Assembly: GCA_002914845.1 (NCBI GenBank)
Contig: JXTC01000212.1
Span: 158,718-222,717, forward strand
Reading direction: 5' to 3'
Length of the DNA: 64,000 nucleotides
From: Trema orientale
Taxonomy: Eukaryota; Streptophyta; Magnoliopsida; Rosales; Cannabaceae
The notes under the pieces were generated by a model. The model was given only the letters and a program-made list of their open reading frames with translations. It searched no databases and was not told the DNA's origin. The number at the start of each line of letters is the position of its first letter. Within the stretch, counting starts at the first letter, position 1. A program made the translations under genes and the position numbers. This document shows positions 36,224 to 46,564 of this stretch, piece by piece.

Positions 36224-37440
36224 TAAGAAAATTGACTAATTTTAAATTTTAAAGAGGGGTCCATTTAGAAGAGGGAGAGGGATAGCAATGGAGCTACCCT
36301 TGAATAATTTAGGGGCTATTCTTGTTCATGGATGAAGCCCTATTTAACCCCTAATATTTCTAAAATATTCAACTATATCCCTCATTTGTCCTTCCTAAGT
36401 TATTGTAATTTTTTTTACCTACTTTTAATAATTTTATAACGCCCCTCATTTTTCCCTTATGAATTTGCCTTTTTTAAATTTTGGTGATATTATTTTTATA
36501 GATTTAATTTTGACATCACTTTACTATGGATAATTTTTCTTTAGATCCATTTTTGCAAAAAAAAAAATAAAAATAAAAATAAAAATAAAATATAATAATA
36601 ATAATCATAATTTGGTCTATATGTTGACTCTTGGTGGTTCAAAATTACAATTTTAGATTTTCATGAATTATATTACTTAATTGCAAATCCATTTGAAGAA
36701 AGTGAAGAAAAAATACATAAAAAGTAAAAAAAAAAAAAATAAATAAATAAAGAGAAAAAAAATGTTAAATTTAGTTCACACAATTTTCAGTTTATGCCTC
36801 AGAAAAAACGTTTCTAGCTTCATTCCTATTCTTGTTGGTCTTCTTTGGGTTGAAGTTTGGGGTTGAAGAGACATTGCAAAGGAATTGGGGAAGTGTTTTT
36901 TTTAATATATATTTTTATAATATTCCTGTTTTATTTGCTTTAAGTTATTTTCTTTAAGTATTTGTCAATATGAATAAGTTAACCTAAATTCATATTCTTT
37001 GTCTAATGAGAGCTAAATTGGTCAATTTGTATAAAAAAGTTAAACATACATAGAAATTTTAATGGAAGAAATGTAAATTTGCAATACAAGCCAATAATTG
37101 AAATTTATTTTGTATAAAAGCCATGCTTCAAGACTTTTTTACAAATTTTGGACACGTGAATGTACTATTATTATTAGGGGATGGCTACGGTAGGGGCGTC
37201 CCTACGTAGGGTCATGCCTTAATTATCGTTGGATGGGAATCTGTGGGGAATAACGGGAATCTGTGAAGAATCTATTTATATACAGATTTCCATCCAACGG
37301 TAAATAGACAGGACCCTACGTAGGGGCGCCCCTACTGTAGACGCGCCCCTTATTATTATTATTATTATTATTTTGGTACAATTATTTTAATAAAAATAGT
37401 GCTCTAAACTACCTTCGTCAGTAATGATGATAAACTGAAC
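36224..37440 (+). repeat. Direct repeat copy 1 (contains MITE A)
   Basis: Matches 41594-42490 in the same orientation from TAAGAAAATTG to AGTAATGATGATAAACTGAAC. Shared landmarks include AGGGATAGCAATGGAGCTACC, AATATTTCTAAAATATTCAA and GGACACGTGAATGTACTA. It additionally carries MITE A (37177-37349) in its TTA microsatellite and a stretch near 36800-36945 not present in the other copy. No coding sequence. It could be one end of a non-coding retroelement or a segmental duplication. Confidence 0.75.
37177..37349 (+). mobile_element. MITE A, 173 bp, long terminal inverted repeats
   Basis: Starts GGGGATGGCTACGG and ends CTACTGTAGACGCGCCCC, flanked by TTA on both sides (37174-37176 and 37350-37352). 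The two arms pair over about 68 bp around a short centre, and each arm contains the perfect palindrome CCCTACGTAGGG. The 3-bp TTA duplication, GGG start and small size fit a PIF/Harbinger (Tourist-like) MITE. No coding capacity. The paralogous site at about 42375-42400 lacks it. Confidence 0.8.
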
Positions 37441-37791
37441 AATTCACTGTCACCAATATACCAGGTACGGTTTACCTAAAAAGTTAGTTGACGCGCACAT
37501 GTTTGTGAGTTCTATCTCTGACCGGAGAGAGGGCCATGAAAATTTGAAATCCAATGACAATGAGATGAGAACCACATATTTTACCAAAATGAGAACTCAC
37601 ATAGATACGAAAAATTTTGACAAAAATTTTCACGTGGGGATAGAAGCTACCACTATCCAACTATCAGCCAAACTAATAAATCAGACAGTTGGCACTTGGG
37701 ACCTACTAAACCCTCCCACGCGCGCGTTGCAGTTGCACCTCAATATACACAAAGCAAATTAAACAAATTATTAGTATGAAATATATTTATA
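37441..37791. other. Spacer between MITEs A and B
   Basis: No gene recognised. Contains a GC-rich CCCACGCGCGCGTTGCAG string near 37715-37735 and otherwise unique-looking sequence that could be host intergenic DNA. Confidence 0.3.
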
Positions 37792-37963
37792 GGGCGCGTT
37801 TACAGTAGGGGCGCCCCTACGTAGGGCCATGTCTATTCACCGTTGGATGGGAATCTGTATATAAATAGATTCTCCACAGATTCCCGTTATTCCCCACAGA
37901 TTCCCATCCAACGATAATTAAGGCATGACCCTACGTAGGGACGCCCCTACCGTAGCCATCCCC
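37792..37963 (-). mobile_element. MITE B, 172 bp, inverted copy of MITE A
   Basis: The reverse complement of this segment matches MITE A with roughly six substitutions and one length difference; the right ~80 bases are identical as far as I can see. Flanked by ATA at 37789-37791 and 37964-37966. Same family and 3-bp target site preference (TWA). The A-B pair forms a roughly 790-bp inverted structure. Confidence 0.82.
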
Positions 37964-38399
37964 ATATTTATAATATATGGGTACCATTCTAGTATAATTT
38001 TTTTAACCTATATAAATATTATTTGTCTAATTAAAATTTATCATACATATTTTTTTATGATAAAAATAGAGAGAGAAAAAAGAAAGAAAGAAAAAAGTAT
38101 TGAATAATATGCATTTATTGTTATAATTTTTTCTTGACTAGTCAAATCATTATAGCCATTAGATAATGATCCAACAGCTAAAAAAATAGTTATGAATAAG
38201 TTTAAAAAAAAACTTATTGAATAATGATCTTATATACATATATATATATATGTCTTATAGTTCTAACTTGTAAAGACCAACTAAAAACAGTTACTCGAGA
38301 CTTTTTTTTTCCCTGATTCCTTCACTTACTTCTTCCAAAAATATTCAACTGTACTTTAATTTTTAGCAAATATTCTTATGTAATTCATCAATAAATCTA
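37964..38399. other. AT-rich stretch, no gene
   Basis: AT-rich with a (AT)n run near 38236-38251. No coding, repeat or RNA signal recognised. Confidence 0.4.
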
Positions 38400-38830
38400 T
38401 TGGAAAATTTTCTTGTTTTATTTTCTATGTGTGTTAAATGTCGATCTTCCAAACAACCATTTACTGCCAGTTTGTAAGGTGAGGTTGACACCGGATTTAT
38501 AAACAACCCGGTTTAGGTGAGATTGGTACCGGAGTCTAAACAGTCCAAGTTAAGTGTGATAGAGCCGAATTCAAAATTATTGTAAAGGTGTGAGTGTGCC
38601 TAAGGAGAAACCACTCGTTGTGTAAAAGAGTCGGTCAAGCCCATTCTCTTGATCAGATAGTGGAAAGCTCGAAGTGGGTTACCAAGAGCTGGGGACGTAG
38701 ACAAACCATCGTATTTGTTGAACCTCGTAAAAATAGTGTTTGCATTTCTCTATCCCTATCTCCTTAATTTATTTATCTTGTGCTTATACATGCCATTTAA
38801 CTATTTTTACTTGTTATTGCCTTTACTTGC
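38400..38830 (+). repeat. Possible copia LTR U5 fragment
   Basis: The segment GGTGAGGTTGACACCGG to GAAAGCTCGAAGTGGGTTACC and GGGGACGTAGACAAACC resembles the R-U5 part of plant copia LTRs (their ...GGACGTAGGC... block before the LTR end). Its first ~80 bases are similar to 42515-42570. No terminal boundaries are visible. Confidence 0.35.
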
Positions 38831-38915
38831 ATAATTTACTTGCTTATCAAGAAAAGTGTGCAAAATTTTTTAAAACCCAATTTACCTCTCCTCTTGGGTT
38901 AGCTAATCTTGGGCT

Positions 38916-39190
38916 AATAAAAAGGACATGCGTAGGACTAAATTGGGCCAATGAATTTTTTGTGCATTTTTCTAAAAGTGACACTTTTAGGAGTGTCAAT
39001 GACTTTTTGACCATAGGTCAAGAGTTTTTTGACTATGAAAAAATGACTATTTAGGATTTTTTCATAGTCCAGAAATTTTTGACCATAGGTTAAGACGTCC
39101 TTAACACTCTTAAAAATGTCATTTTTGAAAAAATTACACAAAAAAGTTAATTCTCCCCAAGTTAGTCATATCCATGTCCTTTTCACTATA
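38916..39190. mobile_element. MITE-like foldback C, about 275 bp
   Basis: The left arm (AAAAAGGACATGCGTAGGACTAA ... GACCATAGGTCAAGAG) and right arm are imperfect inverted repeats over about 130 bp each, meeting near 39050 (ACTATGAAAAAATGAC and ATTTTTTCATAGT). Target duplication is unclear. No coding content. Probably a non-autonomous DNA element (Mutator-like foldbacks look like this), family not assigned. Confidence 0.6.
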
Positions 39191-39205
39191 ATGGTTAAGC
39201 CTTAA

Positions 39206-39651
39206 GGTCCCGTTTGGTAGACATGACTGGATTGGATTAGACTATTACATATGATTGGATTACATATTAGTACTAGAAATTGGTTGGTGTAATAAGGGAT
39301 TAAAGGATGAGACTAACAAAAAAGATACTACAAAAATATAAATGGCACCCACTTTATTTAGGAAATGTGTAAAACAAATATATAAAAAGATGTGAGTCTC
39401 ACTTTTGTTGAGACTGAGAAAATAAGAAAGAGAAAGTAAGAAAGTGAAATATGGAGTCCACATTTTTTTGGGGAATGGGATGAGACTATTTTAACCCATC
39501 TTCCACAAAGGTTAGAATAGTCCCATACGAAGGCCTTTATTTTGTCCCCTTACAAAATAGTATCCACCATTTTTAAGGGCCAAAAAAAGGTCTACAAAGG
39601 ATTAGACTATTTAGTCTAGTCTCTTCCTTTAGTACTGTCCACCAAACAAGG
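39206..39651. mobile_element. MITE-like element D, about 445 bp
   Basis: Left end GGTCCCGTTTGGTAGACATGA and right end (reverse) CCTTGTTTGGTGGACAGTA are imperfect terminal inverted repeats, and GATTAGACTATT occurs in both subterminal regions. The CGTTTGGT... terminus is common among plant hAT- and Harbinger-type MITEs. I could not settle the target duplication or superfamily. Confidence 0.6.
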
Positions 39652-39739
39652 AAACTAATGTATGAACCACGTTATTAGCAATATCAAGCAACCAAAAGAA
39701 TTAATTACTAGATCAACGTCAAATAAAGGATGATACGCA

Positions 39740-40084
39740 AAAAAATACCTTGAAGTATGACCTTTCCGCAATTTTAATCCTGACTTTTCGTTTGTGTAGA
39801 ATTATACATTCACATTTCAAATTTATAAATTTGTACATTCTGTATATATAAATTGATTGAAAATTTTTTTATCAAAAATGAAATCTGAATCAAGCGTGTC
39901 TTATTTCTGCTGACAAATACAAAATATTTATTGTAAATAGTTTTAAATAGTTATTACAAATCACCTAATTTGTATACAAAAAGTATAAATTTGTAAAAGT
40001 TAAAATATGGAGGTATGATTTTGCACAAAGCAAAAATCAAGGTTAAAATTATGGAAATGTCATACTTCAGAATTTTTTCTTTAT
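39740..40084. mobile_element. MITE-like element E, about 345 bp, ~100-bp inverted ends
   Basis: The left arm from about 39742 (ATACCTTGAAGTATGACCTT, then CAATTTTAATCCTGACTTTT) pairs with the right arm ending about 40084 (reverse: TTCTGAAGTATGACATTTCC, then AATTTTAACCTTGATTTTT) over about 100 bp. Long terminal repeats and AT-rich centre suggest a Mutator-like MITE. Boundaries are within a few bases. Confidence 0.65.
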
Positions 40085-41593
40085 AGTTATCCCTCAATTA
40101 AATTTTACGAAAATTCCATCACATCAAGAGAAAACTGAAAACTGAAAGATTATTATTACGTCTATGATCGTATTTGATATTGTTTGTTTTTGTCTTCTTT
40201 TCGGCTTTTACTCTTTTTTCTTTTAATAGTATATCTCATAGAAATAATTTGTTAATTGAATCATTTTTTAATGATCATTCCGTTATTTACAATTTAGAAT
40301 GATATTAATCCATTTTTTATTCTTAAAATTTGAAGTAAATATTCTAATAGAATGTTTATTTGTAAGTCCATTTATATTTTCTTCTAACTTCTAAATGCTA
40401 GCTATGTGCTGAACACATGCAAGTCAAACATTGTTTTNAACTCATGCAAGCGTCAGAACATGTATTCCCGCGATCTAAAGAGTCTTTATGGCTTGCTCTA
40501 GAAATACAATAATCAAATCAAGCTTGTTACAGAACAGACATGCATTCCATTCTTTGCTTTCCTCCTATTAACTAGCTATACTACAGAATCTCAGGCTTAC
40601 GACTGGTATTACTATAACCGTGCTTTCAACCCTTGGCTCGATTGTTTGCCTAGAAAGTGAGCAGCACAAAATGCCTATGCCATAACAGGATCTCATATAG
40701 TGGATTAAACACTAATATGAAGAGGTGAAGAAGAGAGTGCTATAGAAAGTGACTGCCACGACTAGACAGCTTCGCAGTTTGAATATATTGAGTTACCGCT
40801 GTATTTCCTTTTCTTTCTCTCTTTCTTTCCCTTTTTTTTTTTTTTTTTTTTTTGTTTTAAAGTGTTGTGGTTGTATAGAAACAAAAGAAAATTGGTTACT
40901 TTGGTGAGTTGTAAGTTGAATTTGAGGAGTGAGAAGCTCAAAGGTGATTTGCAAGATGATGCGTAGGTCTACTGACACCTCTTTTTTTTCTCTTCCCACC
41001 TCTCAATTACTTCTTCCCAAAGATAAAAATAATCTCATATAAAATGACATATAAAGGTAAAAATAATATCAAATAATTATAATATTCTTTCTTAATTAGA
41101 TTATTTTTTCTTCATATACCCAACATGAATGGTAAAACAAATCATTTAAAATAATCTTAAACAATGAACATACTTTTATTTAAATAAAATTTATATAGTG
41201 ATAGATGTACATATTATGAATTCAAGAATTTTAATTCTCTTTCTCTAATTCTCAAAAATTATAAAAATGATTCAAGAACTCCAACTCTCTATCTCTCTCT
41301 TTCTCTTTCTCTAATTTTCAAGAACCCTAAAAAAATAATTCAAGTCCTCTAATTATTTCTAGATCTTAAGAGCCCTAAAAATAATTCAAGAATTCCTAAC
41401 TCTTACTCTAATTTTCAAGAACTCTAAAACCAAGTATCAAAATATCTTGATTATTGGGATGATCAAAGCAAAAAATTGAAGAAGAAGAAGACAAAGGAAT
41501 GAGGGATTTTCAAAAAAGGTGGGAAATATAATTTTATTTGAATTTTCAATTGATGACTAATTTTGGAATATGAAACTTCTAAAGGGGGTATGG
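40085..41593. other. Unassigned stretch with poly-T and CT-rich tandem repeats
   Basis: 40431-40800 is less AT-rich than its surroundings but has no continuous frame on either strand and no domain I recognise. A poly-T run lies at about 40831-40853. From 41219 to 41430 about four diverged ~60-bp units repeat ATTCAAGAACTCCAACTCTC, CTCTAATTTTCAAGAACC and CTAAAAATA. A single N is at 40438. Confidence 0.45.
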
Positions 41594-42490
41594 TAAGAAA
41601 ATTGGCTAGTTCTAAATTTTAAAGAGGGTTCCATTTAGGAGAGGGATGGAGAGAGAAAAAAGAGGGATAGCAATAGAGTTACCCTTGAATAATTTAGGAG
41701 CTATTCTTTTTCATGGATGAAGTCCTATTTAACCCCTAATATTTCTAAAATATTCAACCATGTCCCTCATTTGTCCTTCCTAAATTATTGTAATTTTTTT
41801 AACCTACTTTTAATAATTTTATAATGCCCCTCATTTTCCCCTTATGAATTTGCTTTTTTTAAATTTTAGTGATATTATTTTTATAGATTTAATTTTGACA
41901 TCACTTTCCTATGAATAATTTTTCTTTAGATCCATTTTTGCCAAAAAAAATAAAATAAAAAAATATAATAATAATAATAATCATAATTTGGTCTATATGT
42001 TGACTATTGGTGGTTCAAAATTACAATTTTAGATTTTCATGAATTATATTACTTAATTGCAAATCTATTTGAAGAAAGTGAAGAAAAAATATATAAAAAG
42101 TAAAAAAAAAAAGGAGAAAAAAAATGTTAAATTTAGTTCACACAATTTTCGGTTTATGCCCCATAAAAGTATTTTTCAATATGAATAAGTTAACTTCAAT
42201 TCATATTCTTTGTCTAATGAGAGCTAAATTGGTCAATTTTTATAAAAAAGTTCTACATACATAGAAATTTTAAAGGAAGAGATGTAAATTTGCAATACAA
42301 GCCAATAATTGAAATTTATTTTGTATAAAAGCCATGGTTCAAGGCTTTTTTTCAAATTTTGGACACGTGAATGTACTACTACTACTATTATTATTATTAT
42401 TATTTTGATAACATAATGGTACAATTATTTTAATAACGATAAAAAATAGTGCTCTGAACTACCTTCGTCAGTAATGATGATAAACTGAAC
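41594..42490 (+). repeat. Direct repeat copy 2 (MITE-free)
   Basis: Second copy of the 36224-37440 sequence, without MITE A. Where MITE A lies in copy 1, this copy reads GGACACGTGAATGTACTACT, then an uninterrupted ACT/ATT microsatellite and GGTACAATTATTTTAATAA. The two copies bound a block of about 4.15 kb. Confidence 0.75.
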
Positions 42491-42780
42491 ACACACCCTG
42501 TGTTTATTATTTCTTGTCTTGTTTCGTTTTCTACGTGTGTTAACTGCTGATCTTTCGAACAACCGTTTACTCGGACACGCGATCACACGAACTAGTTTAT
42601 ACGATCTTTCATCGAACCATAGTACTAGAACCTGAAGGTTTGTGTTTTACTATACATGCCCCCATAGTTTCGAGGTGATAAGACAGCTGGAAACTAAGTA
42701 TTGAAGGAATTTTGATTTAGATAAATCCAAAGAATGAACTTATCATTGTTCGAGTAGAATTGATACAATAAAAGGAAAAA
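42491..42780. other. Short stretch between repeat copy 2 and Tat pol, possibly LTR
   Basis: Includes TTTTCTACGTGTGTTAACTG and TCGAACAACCGTTTACTCG, similar to 38410-38470. Its position just past the integrase end suggests 3' untranslated or LTR sequence of the Tat element, but no TG start or polypurine tract is clear. Confidence 0.35.
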
Positions 42781-42799
42781 ACATATAGGACTTATTGGT

Positions 42800-43871
42800 A
42801 ATACTTTCTAAGGTGCTCAGTGTTCCAAGCTCGGGATAGCTCATGCCCATTCATTCGAGCAAGCTTGTAGGTTCTAGGAAGAATCTCTTAGGCGATCTTG
42901 TAAGGTCCCTCCCAATTTGGGCCGAGGGCTCCAGCTCCTCGTTCTTGGGCGTTGGGCATTACCCTTCGTCGGACTAGGTCGCCTTTTTTGAACCGTTTCT
43001 CTCGGGCTCACAAGTTGTAATACCGAGCTACCTTTTGCTGATATGCTACGACCCGTATTTGTGCCTATTCGCATTTTTCTTCAAGGAGGTCTAGATTTTC
43101 TTGTAGGAGCTCGTGGTTTGTTTCTTGGTTGTGAGCTTCTACTCTTTGAGTTTCTACTTCAAGTTTAACTGGTATCATCGCTTCTACTCCGTATCTCATT
43201 GAGAACAGAGTCTCACTCGTCATAGTTCGAGTAGTTGTTCTGTAAGCCTAAAGTACTTTAGGGAGCTCATCGACCCAAGCCCCTTTAAGCTTTTCGAGCT
43301 TAGTTTTTAGATTCTACTTAAGTATCTTATTGATTGCTTCGATCTGACCATTGCTTTGAGGATGAACAACAGTGGCGAAGGTGTTCGTGATACCATACTA
43401 TTCACAGAATTTTTTCATTTCATTGCTCTCGAACTGCATATCATTATCTACCACGATTTTCTATGGAACTCCGAACCTGTACGTAATGGATTTTGTGACG
43501 AATCTAATGATCTTACTTGAGGTGATAGACGACAGAGGTTCAGCTTTTACCCATTTGGTGAAGTAATCAACAGCAACCACTGTATACTTGGCTCCTCCTC
43601 GCCCAGTTAAAAGTGACCTAATCAAGTTAATTCCCTAGACTGTAAAAAGCCATGGAGAATTCATTATAGTTAACTCAGTTGGGGTGCTTTCTGAAAATGG
43701 GAGAAACAATGATATTTGTCGCATCTTTACACATAGTCCGTCGTATTTTTTCTCATTGTTGGCTAGTAATACCCTTGAAACACGTCTTTTTTTGCCAGTG
43801 ACTGCCCCCAGAATGGTTACCGCACACTCTCTCGTAGATTTCTCTAAGAATATGGAGTGCTTCTTCATCAT
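42800..43871 (-). pseudogene. Tat integrase
   Basis: Readable motifs on the minus strand: KWVKAEPLSSIT near 43545-43580, VDNDMQFESNEM near 43430-43465, a TVVHPQSNGQ segment near 43360-43390, and the C-terminal [10 protein letters not shown] block near 42890-42925 followed by LSRAWNTEHLRKYY near 42795-42840. These follow the DDE core and GPY/F-type tail of plant Tat integrases. Broken. Confidence 0.75.
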
Positions 43872-44159
43872 TTACACAACGAAGTAGTGGGACCGAGAAG
43901 TCTCATCGATATAGCTTGTCATCGAGTAGAATATATCAAGCAGCTCGATACTTCATCTTTCGGGCTTCTTCTTTTCCAGTGGGTAGCTCACCATCCTTTA
44001 AGTATGAATAGACAGGATCTATCCAGGACAGGTTCTTTTCATCGAGCGCAAGCATAGATTTTTTTTCTTCAATACTCGGGGTCTCCAGGAATTCTACAGG
44101 GATTACATCGAGCAGGCATGCATCCTTTGTTGAAGCGAGCTTTGACAATATGCTATCAT

Positions 44160-44502
44160 TAGTGTTTTGTGCTCATGGGATCTGGTGAACTTCAGCTTAT
44201 TGTGTGAGGAGCTCCTGAGACTTTGCGAAGTAGGACACTATCTTGATATTGTGAGCTTGATACTCCTCGTTTATTTGTCTGATGATCAGCTATGAATCAC
44301 TGTAGATTGTAATGAGATCGACCTTCGTTTCTCTTGCTAACCTAAGAATAGCTACCAATGCTTCATATTCGGCTTCATTGTTCGAAGCCTTGAACCCAAA
44401 GAAAAGAGCGCAGTGAATCTTATGCTCGTCTAGGCTGATTAACATCAACCCTGCTCCCGATCCTTGCTCGTTCGATGAACCGTCTATGAACAACTTCCAC
44501 AT
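44160..44502 (-). pseudogene. Second (archaeal-type) RNase H of the Tat element
   Basis: The minus strand reads MWKLFIDGSSNEQGSGAGLM, then FKASNNEAEYEALVAILRLA, then TIYSDSQL-like sequence. The D (FIDGS), E (NEAEYEA) and D (YSDS) catalytic positions are visible. This domain is an acquisition of the Tat lineage, additional to the normal retroviral RNase H. Broken downstream. Confidence 0.8.
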
Positions 44503-44639
44503 AGCTATGTTCGTAGCTTGTTCTGGTGCAGTTTCCTCTAAGCGATATGTAAATTCACCTACAAAATCAGCAACAGCTTGTCCTTTGATGGCAGTTTTGG
44601 GAACGAACTTTATCTCGAACTAGCTGAGTTTGATCGTCC

Positions 44640-44940
44640 ATTTGAGGAGACGACCTGACGCCTCAGGCTTTTGGAGGATTTACTTCAGAGGGAAGTTGGT
44701 TAGTACGTGAATAGGGTGAGCATGAAAGTACGGCCTTGGCTTTCTCGAACCCATAACCAAGGCATAAGCGAACTTCTCTATCTCTGGGTAACGTCGTTCG
44801 GCTTCAAGCAATCTCTTGCTTGCGTAGTAGACGAGATATTGCACTCCACCTTCTTTTCGCATTAATGCCAAACTGGTCGCATGTTCTGAAATAGCGAGGT
44901 ACATGAAGAGCACCTCGTTATCCATAAGTTTGGAGTGCAA
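44640..44940 (-). pseudogene. RNase H of the Tat element
   Basis: The minus strand reads LFMYLAISEHATSLALMRKE, then YYASKRLLEAERRYPEIEK and YFHAHPIHVLTNFPLK. This is the degenerate tether-type RNase H that follows RT in Tat elements. Confidence 0.78.
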
Positions 44941-44997
44941 AGAAGGTTTACTAAGATGAAGCTTCAGCTGTTGGAAGGCCTGCTCACACCTTTCGGT

Positions 44998-46078
44998 CTA
45001 TTTGAACTTTTTGGCTCCTCGCAGTGCATCAAAGAAAGGAACACACTTGTCGGAGGCTTGCAAAATGAATCTACCAAGAGCAGCCACTCTCCCAGTTAGG
45101 CTTTGTACTTTTTTGGGCTTACGAGGGGACTTCATGTCCACCAGCGCCAGGATTTTTTCGGGGTTGGCTTCGATTCCTTGCTCGTTCACCATAAATCCCA
45201 AAAATTTTCCTGAGGTGACTCCAAAGGCGTACTTTAGAGGATTGAGCTTTATGCGATAATGCCTTAGGATTTCGAACATCTCATTGAGGTGTTCGATATG
45301 ATCGATTGCTCGCTTCGATTTTACGAGCATGTCATCCACGTAGAACTCCATCGATATTCCAATCTGATCAACAAACATTTTGTTTACCAGCCGCTGGTAG
45401 GTCGCATCGGCATTCTTCAGGCCAAAGGGCATGGCCTTGTAACAGTAAATTCCTCGATCCATTATGAACGACATATGTTCCTCGTCTGGCTCATATATCG
45501 TGATCTGGTTTATAGCCTGAGTAGGCGTCTATGAAGCTTAGCAGCTCGTGACCAGAAATCGCATCAACGAGCTGATCAATTCGAGGGAGATGAAAGCTAT
45601 CCTTTGGGCAAGCTTTGTTCAAATTACTGAAATCGGTGCACGTTCTGTACTTCCTCATGGGTTTCTTAATGAGCACTGGATTCGATAGCCAACTCGGGTA
45701 GAATGATTCCCACATAAAGCCATTCTTCTCCAGTTTGTCGACCTCTTCTTTGAGGGTGGCATACTTTTCTAGGTCAAGAGCTCTAATCTTTTGCCGGACT
45801 GGCTTGAAGTCTAGGACAATGTTAAGCCTATGACTAATGACATTTGGGTCGATCCCTGATATGTCCGTATGGCTCCAGGCGAAGACATCCAGATTGTCTT
45901 TAAGGAATGTTTCGAGTTTTTTGCACAGTTCGTCGTCGAGATTCTTACCGATTTTTAGTGTTTTGGACTTATCGCACTTGTCCACTGGGAGTTCGGCGAG
46001 CTCCTCCACAGCTCTAGTTTTCTTCTCCTCGTTGATCACACGAGGATCCAGGTTCTCATCAATCGGTCCCGAACTCAT
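44998..46078 (-). pseudogene. Reverse transcriptase of the Tat element
   Basis: Visible on the minus strand: VISHRLNIVLDFKPVRQKIR, NPVLIKKPMRKYRTCTDFSN, FIDAYSGY, then GIYCYKAMPFGLKNADATYQ, the catalytic YVDDMLVKS box near 45320-45350, and KYAFGVTSGKFLGFMV. The motif series matches the seven RT blocks of plant Tat elements. Present in more than one frame and broken. Confidence 0.83.
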
Positions 46079-46246
46079 GAACTGCTGCTCGTACGTCTGG
46101 ACCTTACCAACCTTCTTCTTTACAGCCCTAATAGGCTAGTTACAACATCTGAGAGCTTTGTGCTGCCCACCTTGTAGAACTTCAACTCCTTCAGGGGTTG
46201 GGAACTTCATCGCTTGGTTATGAATCGAGGTGATCGCCTTTAGCTC

Positions 46247-46560
46247 TCAGAGAGACAGTCTTCTGAGTACTACATTGAAGACTGTTGGGCAATCTACCAC
46301 GAGGAAGTCAGTTATGACGGTTGTTTGTCGAGGTCGCGCTCTTATAGTAAGTGCGAGTTGAATCATGCCCAGGGGCAGGACACTATCACGGGTGAAGCCA
46401 TAGAGTTTGGTTGTAGTTGGCTTCAGGTGTTGCACCCCCAAACTCATCTTCTCGAGGGCGCTTAAATATAGAATGTCCATCAAGCTCCCATTATAAATCA
46501 GGGTTCAGTGAATAAGCATGTTGCCGATCTGAACAGTCACGACCAAGGGGTCGTTGTGTG
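46247..46560 (-). pseudogene. Aspartic protease region of the Tat element
   Basis: The minus strand reads LYLSALEKMSLGVQHLKPTT, then VLPLGMIQLALTI, then TDFLVVDCPTVFNVVLRRLS, the flap and IxGRP-type terminal block of Tat proteases. The active-site strand lies just upstream. Broken. Confidence 0.7.
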
Positions 46561-46564
46561 GATA

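Noticed and set aside
45002-45259. Plus-strand 85-aa ORF
   Set aside because: Antisense shadow of the Tat reverse transcriptase.
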